Positions 11,200-21,900 of a stretch of DNA of 64,000 nucleotides are shown here, piece after piece; position 1 is the stretch's first letter; the number at the start of each line of letters is the position of its first letter. The notes beneath the pieces were generated by a model. That model had not been told where the DNA came from. It ran no database searches and was given only the letters and a program-made list of their open reading frames with translations. This DNA comes from Gnetum montanum. Taxonomy: Eukaryota; Streptophyta; Gnetopsida; Gnetales; Gnetaceae. A program made the translations under genes and the position numbers. The DNA lies in NCBI GenBank assembly GCA_015680685.1, contig MNCI01005876.1:161292-225291 (forward strand), given 5' to 3'.

Positions 11200-11709
11200 T
11201 GTAACTTGTTGGCTCTAGTTTAAAGCCATTTCAGGCTTGGTACATCAGTTTAAAGTCCTGATGGATTGTTGCATCTATTACTAAAGAAAGGATTACCAGT
11301 CTTATGCCATTATGGGCCAAAGGTAGTAATGTTTTCTGAAAATTTTAAACGAAATTGGTCATTTCTGACCGTGGCTAGTTTAATGTCATTGCAGACATTT
11401 GTTGGCAATTTTAACATCATACCGGACATTTTGTAGTTTAACGTCATTTCGGATATTTCGTAGTTTAATGTCATTTCAGAAATTTCGTAGTTTAACATCA
11501 TTTTGAACATTTCGTAGTTTAACGTCATTTCAAACATTTTGTAGTTTAATGTCATTTCGGACATTTCGTAGTTTAACGTCATTTCGGACATTTCGTAGTT
11601 TAACATCATTTCAGACATTTCGTAGTTTAACATCATTTCAAACATTTCATAGTTTAACATCATTTTAGACATTTCGTAGTTTAATGTCATTTCGGACATT
11701 TTGTCTCAT
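11200..11709 (-). repeat. A1 spacer with AGTTTAA-core repeats, including a 27-bp tandem array
   Basis: Directly downstream of the gag-pro stop of A1. From about 11400 to 11705 a 27-bp unit (CATTTCGTAGTTTAACGTCA and variants) is repeated about ten times; because 27 is a multiple of three it reads as an artificial ORF with a nine-residue repeat. To the left, 11200-11400 holds looser copies of CTAGTTTAAAGCC. D has the same kind of sequence at the same place (52525-52780). Confidence 0.85.
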
Positions 11710-11714
11710 TCGTT

Positions 11715-12602
11715 CTAGTCGTTGAGTTGCCTCTTGATCTTTTGTAGCTTAACATGTGGGGTTGGGCGTATGGGTATGATTTTATATTCACCTTCCCCTT
11801 CATCGGTGATGTCAAAGGGTAGTTCTGACCAAGAGACATTAGTAGGAATGGCTCCTATGTCTGCGTCTTCTTGTGTTTCTTTAGTGCTAGTCAGATTGTG
11901 AGTCAACGTTGGGTTCACGTTTTGATGTATGTTCATGGTTTCTTGTTTAGGTTTAATGAACTCAATTTTTGACCCTTGACCTACCTCAAGGTATGAGGAA
12001 GTGATCGATGCTATTGTATCCCCATGTATGATGATCTCACCACCCTCGTAAGGTAGGTGGATCTCCTGATGGATTGGTGAAGATATTGCTTTAAGCTGAG
12101 CTAGCCAAGGACGTCCTAGGATCAGATTAAACCCTGGAATTTCATCAACCACTATGAATTCAGCTGATGTAGGGAATTGGTCTCTAGCTATGAAATCTAA
12201 AGTAACCATGTCTTTCACTCCCACATGGGAACCACTGAAGGATCTCAAGAAAGAGGTTGTCATGGGTTGTATTTGTTCAGTAAGTCCCAATTTTTTTATG
12301 ACGGAAAAAGGTATCACATTTGTTGTTGCACCATCATCAACATGCACCCTACGTATTTTGAAATGATCAACCTATATTATTATGAACATAGGGGCTATGG
12401 TGATTTCCCCATTTTTCTCATCTAGCTTAATGTCCTTAATGTAGAACTCTAGGGATGTGGTCTTCAATTCCTGAAGTTTTGGGGACAATAATACATAAAT
12501 GGATGGTTCATCTGCAGGAAGATCCTCACTAATAGGAATTGAAGTCAACATCCGTACGAGAGCCTCTCGATGTATTGGTGAAGTCATTACTAGGTCATAC
12601 AA
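11715..12602 (-). pseudogene. pro: A1 retroviral-type aspartic protease and C-terminal tail
   Basis: Minus-strand frames 12602-12372 and 12347-11715 form one protease region broken by one stop. VHVDDGATTNVIP (about 12350) is the active-site loop (D-G-A), and FNLILGRPWLAQL (about 12130) is the second conserved block that ends the fold, typical of Tat/Ogre proteases. Then come SSPIHQEIHLPYEGGEIIIHGD and a tail ending QLND before TAG. The same stop position occurs in D, so it is the genuine end of gag-pro. Protease would cleave the gag-pro precursor. No reverse transcriptase follows; the spacer repeats come next. Confidence 0.8.
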
Positions 12603-15416
12603 ACTTAAAGAAGTATTCTTTTATTTTAAGGTTTGTGTGACCTAGGTCAACGCACTTGCTAGGTCTTTATCATTTGGGACATTCTTATCCATAGAGATTT
12701 GGTTCATTTAACCCAACCTTCGTAGTTCTTGCGAAGGGGTTTTTACGTTAGTAGTTGAGGATGCTGGGTTTGGGATATGACTCGCAACATCATCTTTGTT
12801 TTGGTGACTTTTACTAGGCTCATTAATGGACAGACTCATGGGAAAAACGTTTAGCAATGTAGGCTTTGGGGGTCCTAATTCATGTCCATGGTTTTCTCTC
12901 TTCATGTGCTCTCTTTTTTCTCTTTCCAGGTGCTCTCTTATTAGCCTATCAGCAAGATGTTCTTGCAAAGGTCGTTGAGAAGTGGAGGCGGGTTGTGCGC
13001 CAAGGTGTTTTGACACCTAGATCACAAAGGGAATGGGTTGGTTTTCAGATGGTATGTTTGTTGTGGTAACTGAAGGAGGTATGTAGATGACGAATGGTCT
13101 TTATGGCATGGGAGATGTGTGGATGATGAAAGGGGCTTGAGGAGATGTTAGGGTAGGTGTGTTTTTTGAAGGCCTCTAAATCACAAAAGGTCTTCACGGA
13201 ACGTCTTGTTTGTTTTCCACATGGATAGTATTAATCACATATGGTGCATCATTGGTGTTGAGAGGATCCTTGTATACCCCCATGGATTAGTTTTGAGGTC
13301 TTACTGGGTTTGCCTCGTTGAATACTATTTCTTCCCTATCAATCATGCATTGTATGTCTTGTTTCAATATAAAGCAGTAATCAGTTCCATGGCCGGGTCG
13401 TTGGTGATACTCGTAAAACCTATCCAACCTAAAGCCTTTTGGAATGGGAGGTTTGTTGGTTATTACTAAGGCTGGATTTTTGGTTAATTCGCAAAAGCAA
13501 TCATGTCTTTGCGAGGTTGCAAGAGACATTTGTTTGTGTTGAATTAGCCTGGCCTTTAGAAGTTGATCGAGTAGTTGTGAAGGCTTCATGGGAAATGGTG
13601 TGTATTGAGCAGGGTCTTTTCTTTCAAAGGTATGGGCATGACTTGTATTGTTGTTTCTATTTGAAGAATTTTCAGGTGTAGGAGTGGGTGTAGTTCTTTC
13701 ATAGTTGTTTGGAACAGCGGGTTGTTTTCTATTTTGTCCTGGATGACTAGGTCAAGCTGTTTTAGCCACTGCTACTACCGTTGTTTTGGATTTATCTTTC
13801 CTCGTGTGTTGGCTCCTATAGGTCGAGTAGGTTGGGTCATTACTTGTTTGTGCAGCCTCTTCTATGTCTTTAATTTGTACAAATGCCTGACTCAAAGTAT
13901 GAGGTTTTAGATAGCAAAGCTTTGATTTAATGAAGTCATTTGTGGCTACCTTAAGGATGGTAAGCAGATACGTTTTAGGAATAGGCTTGTGAAGTTCATT
14001 TAAGGTGGCGTTCCATCTTTGGATGAACTTCTGTGATGGCTCTAAAGGCACTTTTTTAATTTGAATCAAGCTATCTAACGTGGCTTCAGGTTTTAGATTG
14101 TATTTAAAAAGGTGACAAATTGGTGCAAAAAATCCTCCAGAGAAGATATAGAGCTATGGGGTAAGGCTTGGTACTAGTCTAAGGCTCTTCCTGCTAAGTA
14201 CATAGCAAATACACACAGAATTACATGGGTCCATGCTTGAAGCAAAAGACTTTTGGTTTGGAATATCACTAGGTGGGCATTTGGATCCCCCTCTCCATTG
14301 TACTTGGTCAACTGAGGTAACGAGACTCCTTTTGGAAAGGTTAAGGATGGAACTGAGGGGTCAATCAGGTCATCTTGATAGAAATCTAGTACTTTGACTT
14401 CCTCATTGTTCAAAGTTTCAAGCCATTTTAATTCCTCTGCTAAGGAGTGCATCATTTTTTGTGTGTCTACTCATTCTTGGGCGGTAGGCAGACTGGCGGT
14501 TTGGGTTGATGGTAATTGATAATGACTTGATTGTGGCATCATTTGTGGAAAAAGAGGTTGTTGGACTGTTGTTTGTTGTGGTAGGACAACATTTGGGGTT
14601 GAGATTATGGGATGTGGTACACTGTAATGAGTAGATGGGTTTTGTTGAAAAGCTGGTGGGACCCATTGCCTAGTCACAGGTTGTGAAGTGATCTTTGGTG
14701 CTTGTTGGATTTGCACTTGAGGTATATAATGGATGGACATGGAAGCAGGTATGATCGATGGAATTCCAATCACTTAAGGTCGAGAAGTCATTCTTGCATT
14801 AGTCTTTTGGGATTGTGTTTGCAATGGTAAGATGGAAGTAGATGCGTTTGAATGTTGGACTTGGAGAAGATGGGAATGGAAATTGCTACTTCCCGTAAGG
14901 AAGCTGGTGCCAGAAATATTATGTCTTCTAGGAATGGTTGAAACAGTGGGTTTGTATGGGCATGGGGGCTAACGGTATGGTATGATTCTCCATGTTCAGA
15001 GTGGGCTACAAAGTTATCTTCTTCATCTTGAGGCTCTATGGGAGGTAGCTGTAAGGCTTGAATTCTAGCCATAAGAAGCTTGGATATGAGTTTATGATGG
15101 TTTTTAGATAGCAGGATTATGTCAAATGCTGAAGGGATGAACTCATGTCCTCCTTTGTGTATAAATTCGTATTCTCATTTTGCTTCCCTTTTTGTACAGT
15201 CGATAGGTAGGTTGGCTTGGATTTTGACACATATGAAGTTGTACTATTCGGGTGTAAGAGTGGCATAGGTAGGGTCTTTTCCCTATATCCTAAGTGACTG
15301 GCATGTAGGGCCTTGAGGGTTTACCTATTCAATGATAGTTATGGATTTCGTAACAGTCACAAGGTTCAAAGTTTTAGCGATTGGTAATGTTACTGGGTTG
15401 ATTTGGAAGGATTCCA
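12603..15416 (-). pseudogene. gag: A1 Tat-type gag, decayed
   Basis: The start is at 15416 (MESFQINPVTLPIAK). In order: an N-terminal region ending in an acidic patch (about 15050-14990); a proline/glutamine-rich linker (14770-14470); the retrotransposon gag core with FPKGVSLPQLTKYNGEGDPNAH and ...AGRALD (14370-14174); a helical part (14069-13752); and a knuckle of C-x2-H-x4-GH-x4-C type at about 13440-13400. In the knuckle the first cysteine is now tyrosine (FYEYHQRPGHGTDYC). Stops split it into at least six pieces. The first stop, 31 codons in, is shared with D. Gag would form the particle. Neighbours are the leader and LTR upstream and the protease downstream. Confidence 0.8.
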
Positions 15417-15479
15417 TGACGAATGTGAGTGGAATGGCCTGGTTGAATGGGGTTGGATTGCAAGCAGTTGCACCATGAC

Positions 15480-15800
15480 CAGTGTGACACAAACACAGTG
15501 TGACCAGACCAATCAAACTATAGCAGGACTAATAGGGACAAGCTTAGTGTGACCAATAGGACAAGCTCAGCATGACCAACAGGGACAAGCTCAGTGTGAC
15601 CAACAGGACAAGCTCAGCATGATCAATAGGACAAGCTCAGTATGACTAATAGGGATAATCTCAGCATGACCAATAGGACAAGCTTAGTGTGACCAACAGG
15701 GACAAGCTCAGCGTGACCAATAGGACAAGCTCAGCGTGACCAACAGGACAAGCTCAATGTGACCAACAGGGACAAGCTCAACATGACCAACAGAGAGCAA
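15480..15800 (-). repeat. A1 leader tandem repeats (about 24 bp)
   Basis: Around a dozen copies of a unit close to AGCTCAGTGTGACCAACAGG on the + strand, between the primer-binding site and the gag start. The D leader (48500-48750) has looser repeats with related AGCTTGTC and GCTCACAC words. Their place in the untranslated leader suggests a packaging or structural role; this is inference. Confidence 0.75.
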
Positions 15801-15885
15801 CATGATCAACTGAGGCAAGGGGACTCAACAGGGAAAGATGGATAAGTTTTGACAGGTAATGATGTTTTGACAATGGAAAATACGA

Positions 15886-15902
15886 CCCTCCTTCTAGCAC
15901 CA
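15886..15902 (-). other. A1 primer-binding site
   Basis: Minus-strand TGGTGCTAGAAGGAGGG, five bases after the LTR end. A4 has CAGCGCTAGAAGGAGGG at 33801-33817 and D has TGACACTAAAAGGAGGG at 48398-48414 in the same position. The conserved 3' half and the TGG start identify the tRNA-binding site; I cannot name the tRNA with confidence. Confidence 0.75.
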
Positions 15903-16519
15903 AAAACTGTACTAACCTAAATCGTCGATGTGAGGCTGGAAGGAAAACAGACATCAAAAGATCATCGGGCAACCACAGCTAACCATGCCTTCACTTGAGG
16001 GTAAGCTAGAAAAGTAAATGAAGGTAGAGCGCCTTGGATGGCCTTCACACAAATCAACCAAGGACTTCCTCGAGTGTAAGCTACGGCTAGCACTGGGGTT
16101 ATTCTAAACAATGTCTTAAAATGTGTAAATGCACGTAAAATGTAAACATGAGTGTAAGACGTAAGATGTAAATGTGAACATAAGGCAGAAACAAAATGTA
16201 AACTATAAAATAAACGTAAAATGAATGTAAGAACGTAAAATAGAAAACGGAAATAATGTTTGGTTGGCAAAATGGAAATAATGTATTGCTTAGAAAAGAT
16301 GTGCACTGGTCAAAGTGTAGCTGCGTGTAGATGGTAGGTTGAACGCCTAGCCCCGGGGTGATGTAACATGATAACATGATGATGTGATGTGATGAATGTG
16401 AGAAATGCTTGGATGCCAACAGTCAGGTGTGCTGAGCGCCCAAGGATTGCAGGTTCTGTACTTTCTTAGAATTGCCAATGTCTCCAATTGCCAACCCCAA
16501 TTTATGTGAATTGACAGGG

Positions 16520-16527
16520 TATTTATA
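16520..16527 (-). promoter_or_regulatory. TATA box of the A1/A2 LTR
   Basis: TATAAATA followed by CCCTGTC on the minus strand, identical to the D LTR at 47852-47866. It marks the sense transcription start of the A1 element. Confidence 0.75.
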
Positions 16528-17139
16528 GTGTTGGTCTGGGCTCAGGCACAGAATTCTAGAATGAAATCAATGGTTGGGAGATGAGAGGAAAGTGGATTTG
16601 GTGATATGTGTCCAATGGACAATTGTGCTTGGGTTGGATGCGTGCTGGCGAGACTTGGATGTGTGTTGGATAGTTGTGCACGAGTTGGATGTGTGTCGGA
16701 AAGCTACATGCTTGACCAGGTACATTGCATTTTACAATTTATGGGTTATTCAAGCCCATGAAAGTACATTTAATTTAGACATGAGGGCTTGACATGCCCA
16801 CACATGTGGATTTACAATGAAATGTACAACAAGAGAAATTCGACCCCCGCTCGCTTAACCATGGACCAACTGCTCTAAGATGTCGAGATGTCAATTTTAG
16901 GCTATTCAAGGCATCTCTGTTTGACCAGGGCTTCCAAAGTGAGTTTTCTAGGCTTCCACGTGTCTTCAACATGCATTTGAAGCATCTTTGTGCAAGTGTG
17001 ACTGGAAGTTATGCTACAGTCACGCTGGGTAGTCATGCTGGGTGTGACCCCAACGTGACCTGAGCATGAGGTGAGAAAAAATGTAATTTTTGACACCAAA
17101 TTTGGAATTTTTTTTGAAGCCTATACTGTTGCCTACTTG

Positions 17140-18290
17140 TGTGTGATCTAGATCTGGAAATTTGAGCTTGAAAATGTCTGATTTGGGGCTATTTTGAGTA
17201 GGTCACGCTGCAATGTGACCACAGCGTGACCAACAACATGACCTGTAAAAACCCATGAAAACTTGCAAATTTTGAGCTGAAATCTGTAATTTTTGAAGTC
17301 TAGGATCCATAGTTATCAATAGTGGACCTTGAGGATGACTTGCATGCTTGAAATTGAGTCATTTTAACTTAGTTTTAAGGCTCTAAAAGTTGGTCATGCT
17401 GTGGTCACGCCCAACATGACTGCCCAACATGACTTGTAGTGTGACCTTAAAAACTTGTAATTTTGAGCTGAAATCTAGAATTTCTGAAGGTTGGAACCCA
17501 TAGTTATTAATAGTGGACCCTAAGGATGACTTTCACCCTTGAAATCAAGTCATTTTGGCTCAATTTTAGGGCTCTAAAAGTTGGTCATGCTGTGGTCATG
17601 CCTAGCATGACTGCCTAGCGTGACCTATAGTGTGACCTCAAAAACTTGTAAGTTTGAGCTGAAATCTAGAATTTTTGAAGGCTGGGACCCATAGTTATCA
17701 ATAGTGGACCCTGAGGATGACTTGCACGCTTGAAATCAAGTTATTTTGACTTAGTTTTGAGGCTCTAAAAGTTGGTGACACTGTGGTCATGCCTAGCATG
17801 ATTGCCCAATGTGACCTACAGTGTGACCTCAAAAACTTGCAATTTTGAGTTGAAATATGGAATTTCTGAAGGCTAAGACTCATAGGTATCAATAGTGGAC
17901 CATGAGGATGACTTGAACCCTTGAAATAAAGTCATTTTGACTCATTTTTGAGGCTCTAAAAGTTGGTCACGTTGTGGTCATGCCCAGCATGGCTACCCAA
18001 CGTGACCTGCAGCGTGACTTGCAGTGTGACCTCAAAAACTTGCAATTTTGAGTTGAAATCTGGAATTTCGGAAGGTTGGGACCCATAGTTATCAATAGTG
18101 GACCCTGAGGATGACTTGCACCTTTGAAATTAAGTCATTTTAGCTTAGTTTTGGGGCTCCCAGAGTTGGTCACGTTGTGGTCACGCCCAGCATGATTGCC
18201 CAATGTGGCTTACAAAAACTGTGTAGTCTGGCTTGAAATTTGGACTCCTGAATGCTGAGACTTGGAGTGGACATCAACGGATCTTAAGGA
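17140..18290 (-). repeat. About 188-bp tandem units in U3
   Basis: Roughly six units. The landmark TTGGTCA.GCTGTGGTCA recurs at 17394, 17582, 17771, 17961 and 18167, that is every 188-206 bases. Each unit includes GTCACGCTG and CAGCGTGAC-like arms forming imperfect dyads, and a conserved phrase around GGACC.TGAGGATGACTTG. Confidence 0.85.
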
Positions 18291-18499
18291 TGGCTTGCAC
18301 CCTCAGATTTGGACCACTTTTTATTTGATTTTGAAACTGTTGGAGCTACTCATGCTAAGGGCAAGCTAGCTTAACAGTGTGATCAAGTTGGCTTGAGAAA
18401 CCTGGACTTGAGTTTCATGCCTTAGTTAAATTTTGCCTCCCAAATTCTTAAAAGGGCTTAACTTGTTCTTGTTTCAAAGTGTTAGGCCAAAATTAGTGT

Positions 18500-18690
18500 T
18501 GTTTCTCTGCTAACTTGATTAAAATTGTGGGTCAAAACTGCTAGTTTAAGGTCTTTGCGAACCGTGAACCTAGCCAAAATTGTGAATCAAAACTGCTAGT
18601 TTAAGGTCTTTGTAGACCACTAATAGGTTATGTTTATGAAGGTCAAAACTATTAGTTTAAGGTCTTTGTAGACCATGGTTTTCAGTTCGG
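18500..18690 (-). repeat. A2 spacer repeats (CTAGTTTAAGGTCTTTG units)
   Basis: Three copies of AAAACTGCTAGTTTAAGGTC (the third diverged) about 65 bases apart, between the LTR and the opposite-strand gene. Related words occur at the other junctions of Tat copies here. Confidence 0.8.
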
Positions 18691-18805
18691 CCCACCTGCC
18701 ACGATGCAAACAGTGCTGCTACTCTATGGTGAGAGTGCTACGCAATACAGAGTGTCCTACATTAATTGGGATGTAAAAATGACAAGTTCTTTTCACCATG
18801 TTGGC

Positions 18806-18813
18806 TATAAATT
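18806..18813 (+). promoter_or_regulatory. Candidate TATA box for the antisense gene of A2
   Basis: TATAAATT in the context GTTGGCTATAAATTGGGG, 135 bases upstream of the ATG at 18948 and on the strand of that gene, opposite to the element's own transcription. The distance fits a short 5' leader. D and A3 do not show an equally clear box. Confidence 0.5.
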
Positions 18814-18947
18814 GGGGTTTACCCCTAGTAAACTCATCATTTTCATCGTAAGAGTGTAGAGCCCATATTCACAGCGTAGAGTGGTTGTACTGACAAAAAG
18901 CAAGGCAATTTAGCATAGCGACTAAGAAAGAATTTGCAACTGAGACA

Positions 18948-21900
18948 ATGGTACCTAAAAGAGAACGTAAACACCTAGCACTCACCAAGGTCAATGAGGT
19001 GAAAGACACCCTGGGGCATCTATCGCAGGTGCGTGTTGTAGTACGAGAGGAGACTTTGTCTGCTCGGTAAGTTGCTACGCTACCTTTCCTTTCGAAGTTG
19101 CTATTGTTGCTATCTTCTCTTCTTTTTTTTATTTTTTTTGTTTGAAACCCACATCTTTTGCCATCATTTTGGTTGTCACCTTGGTTGTTACACCTCCGCT
19201 AAGGTTGCATGCAGTATTTCCTAGAACGCTGTTGCTGTGGCTGCCTTGGCACAGAGGTTTAGGTGATTCTGGTAACCTGGCATGAGAATAGTGTAACGTA
19301 CGACCCTCAGGAGAGTTTGGCCATGCGTGAGATTTGACAATGTCAGATGTGTTTAACATAATGTAGTGTGAGTCATTTTGTATGGTAGAAGGTTGGTTGA
19401 AATGGCTATAGTGTATTAAATTTTTTCTTATTTGAAATTCATATTTAAGAATTTTTGCTATGCTAGGCTGGTGTGTTGTAAAAATTTTAAACTAACATGT
19501 CGGTAGTATCGTGTTGCTATGTTATTGATCTTGTGGTTTTTCTATGCTACATGCAAAGGGAGGGTTAGATTATGCTATTCGCGAATGGGGGTTTATGCTA
19601 TGCTACATGCAAAGAAAGGATTATGCTACGCTATTTGCAATCAGCTAATCATGCTACGCTACCTGCAAACTTCACTTGAACATGATGTTAACGTTTGTCA
19701 TTCTGTTGTGCAAGGTGATGTTAAAATCCATTCTGATTGTCCTAGAAATTGTAGGAGTCCTGTGTTGCTTGAGTGAACCGGTGGCCAATGTTTCTCTGCC
19801 CCACACACATGTGGAGCAGTAGGCGATCTAGTTCTATGAAGGGTCACAGGACTTCCTACAATTCCTCCTCTAGCACTTTAGTGTGATCGTTTGGTCACAC
19901 TTATCGACGGAGACAGTAGTCGCGATTACAGAAACCCTGTTGCTTGGGGAAAACTTGGGTATTCTGAAATTTTTGATTGATGGGGCAATTGGGGATGAGT
20001 AGGTAGGAGGATCCAACTAGTGCCCAAAAAGCCTGAGATGCCTAAGTTGGATCTAGGAGATGCCAGAGTATAAGTGTTACCACTTATACAATACATTGTT
20101 TGTTGCTTGCCACATGGGCATCTGTTTTCAGAACCCACCAAGAACCATTTATTTTGCTGACGGGTGAGTTCTGTAAACATAATTTGCCACATTATGCAAT
20201 GCATGCTATGCTAGGCAACAATGTTAATAGTGCATGTGCCTTTTTTATTTGTTACCAGGTTTTATATCAGTAAGGGTGGGCTTCAAGGTGATACTAATGC
20301 CTTAGCTTTGGCACAAATTCTTTGTGGGAGTTTTCCTCTATTGGAAAAGTGTGTGCCGTCATGATAGGCCAATGCGGGGGTGAGTACAAAACCTATCCAA
20401 CCCAGTACTTCTAGTTTTATAGTAAGTGTAAGGATGTCAGTTAGTTGGATGAGGATTGGACATCCCTTAGGTTGGTCATTGTTGAAGATGTGTTGGTGGA
20501 TCTTCCACTGTTCCCGTCGCTATTTAAACCTGGTATGCTAGACCATGAATTTTTTGCATGTTCGAGTGTTGTTTTGTTTGACTTTTTACCTTTTCTTTTT
20601 GTAAATTGTTACAGCGGTGAAGAAATCCTAAGAGGTCACTGTGATCACCTCTAGGCATAATGAGGCCAACATTTATTTTAAGTATGGGAAGGTGGATGAG
20701 ACCCAACACTGGCTCTACAATGGGGTCCCAAAATTACTCATCAAAAATCTTTGAGTCGCTAAGCTCATGGAGTTGTTATTGGCCATCAACCCACGTGTCC
20801 CTACTACCGAGATGCTTTCCCTAGTCAACTTCTTTTTTGAAAGAGCAAACTGCTTCTGCACACTTGTGCATGATGTGTTAGTGGTGCTTGAGATTAACAA
20901 CCAACTATTTTGGATCTCTTCGGTGTACTTGTTGATGGTCTTCTTGTGGGAGTAAAGACCAAGAAGGAGGCCAACCATCAGGGGACATTGAGAAGTGGCT
21001 GGGGGCGGAGAAGGACCACAAGAGGATCCATATTGAAGAAGCCAAGTTAAGAGTGGCTAAGACGATTTACCTTGTCTTTCGTGCCCATGCTTTCCCCAAG
21101 CTGCTGTCCCAAGGAAAAATCATTGGGATCGAAAAAGCTTGGATAATGAGAGAGGTCATGGAAGAGGGGGCCCGTTACAACTAGGCCAAGTGTCTTTGCA
21201 AAGGTTTGCAAGCTAAAATGGTCAAGCTTCGTAAGAAGCCTAAATTCCATTTCAATGTGCATCATGCCTTTTTTGTAGCCTGCTTGTGGTGCTTCGTGGA
21301 GTTCTTGGTAGTCTACAAGAATGGAGTTTGGGTGATAAAAAATCATGACTAGATTTCAAAATCATGGATTTGCCAAGTATTCCATACCACCCGATCCCAG
21401 GATCCCCTAGAAGCTATTGGGGAGTCATTTTCAATGACAACCAAGGATCAGGTGACATGCAACTTCCACGGCCAAGACAGCGTAGGAGAGGCTTCCCCTG
21501 CTACTACAAGCAGTGTATCATAGGGGAAATGCCTCATTTTGAAATGGTGGCAAGTAAGTTGTAGCGTAAGAGGTCTCGCCCGGTCGAGGAGCCTCCCCGT
21601 ACAGACGAATAAGGGGGGCAAAAATTGCAGTTCAAGCTTCGTAGAATACAACCTCCCATTGGTATATGCTGTTTCTATTTTTATTTGCTATCGTGTTTGT
21701 TTGGTGAATGCCTACTACGCTAGGTAGCATAGCACAACTTAGCATCTATTTTAAACTAGTATGCCTTTGCTTAATGTAACTACGCTTAAGAGGAAGAAGA
21801 AGAAGAAGAAGGCGAAGCAGAAGTGACGACCCTTGAAATAGGGGCAACTAATAAAGATGCGGTGGCCCCAGCCATGGAGGAAAGGGCCCCAGTCAAGAAA

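Larger units (their letters stand above)
15908..18482 (-). mobile_element. LTR shared by A1 (5') and A2 (3')
   Basis: The minus-strand LTR starts near ACACTTTGAA (about 18482; the exact first base is uncertain) and ends AGTACA at 15908. It aligns with the D LTR at both ends: the GGGAGGCAAA..TT and GCTAGCTTGCCCTTAG words near the start, and the TATAAATACCCTGTC promoter and CACCCCGGGGCT further on. It is followed by an A1 primer-binding site and preceded on the right by A2's spacer, so it acts as the boundary of both. About 2.57 kb, longer than D's 1.67 kb because of more 188-bp units. Confidence 0.8.

Noticed and set aside
11310-11699. ORF of 129 residues with a repeated nine-residue motif
   Set aside because: It is the translation of the 27-bp spacer array, not a gene; the equivalent spacer in D has no such frame.
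15480-15800. CRISPR-like array
   Set aside because: Units are directly adjacent without unique spacers, and the context is a plant retrotransposon leader.
15962-16419. Two overlapping minus-strand ORFs of 106-114 residues
   Set aside because: They lie in the LTR downstream of its TATA box, have no match in the D LTR frames, and look like chance.
15908-18482. Solo LTR interpretation
   Set aside because: A primer site and gag follow directly on one side, and a pre-LTR phrase shared with D's 3' LTR lies on the other, so it is part of element structures.
19129-20204. Minus-strand ORFs in the A2 antisense region
   Set aside because: They oppose intron 1 and exon 2 of a gene whose plus-strand reading is supported by alignment with D.
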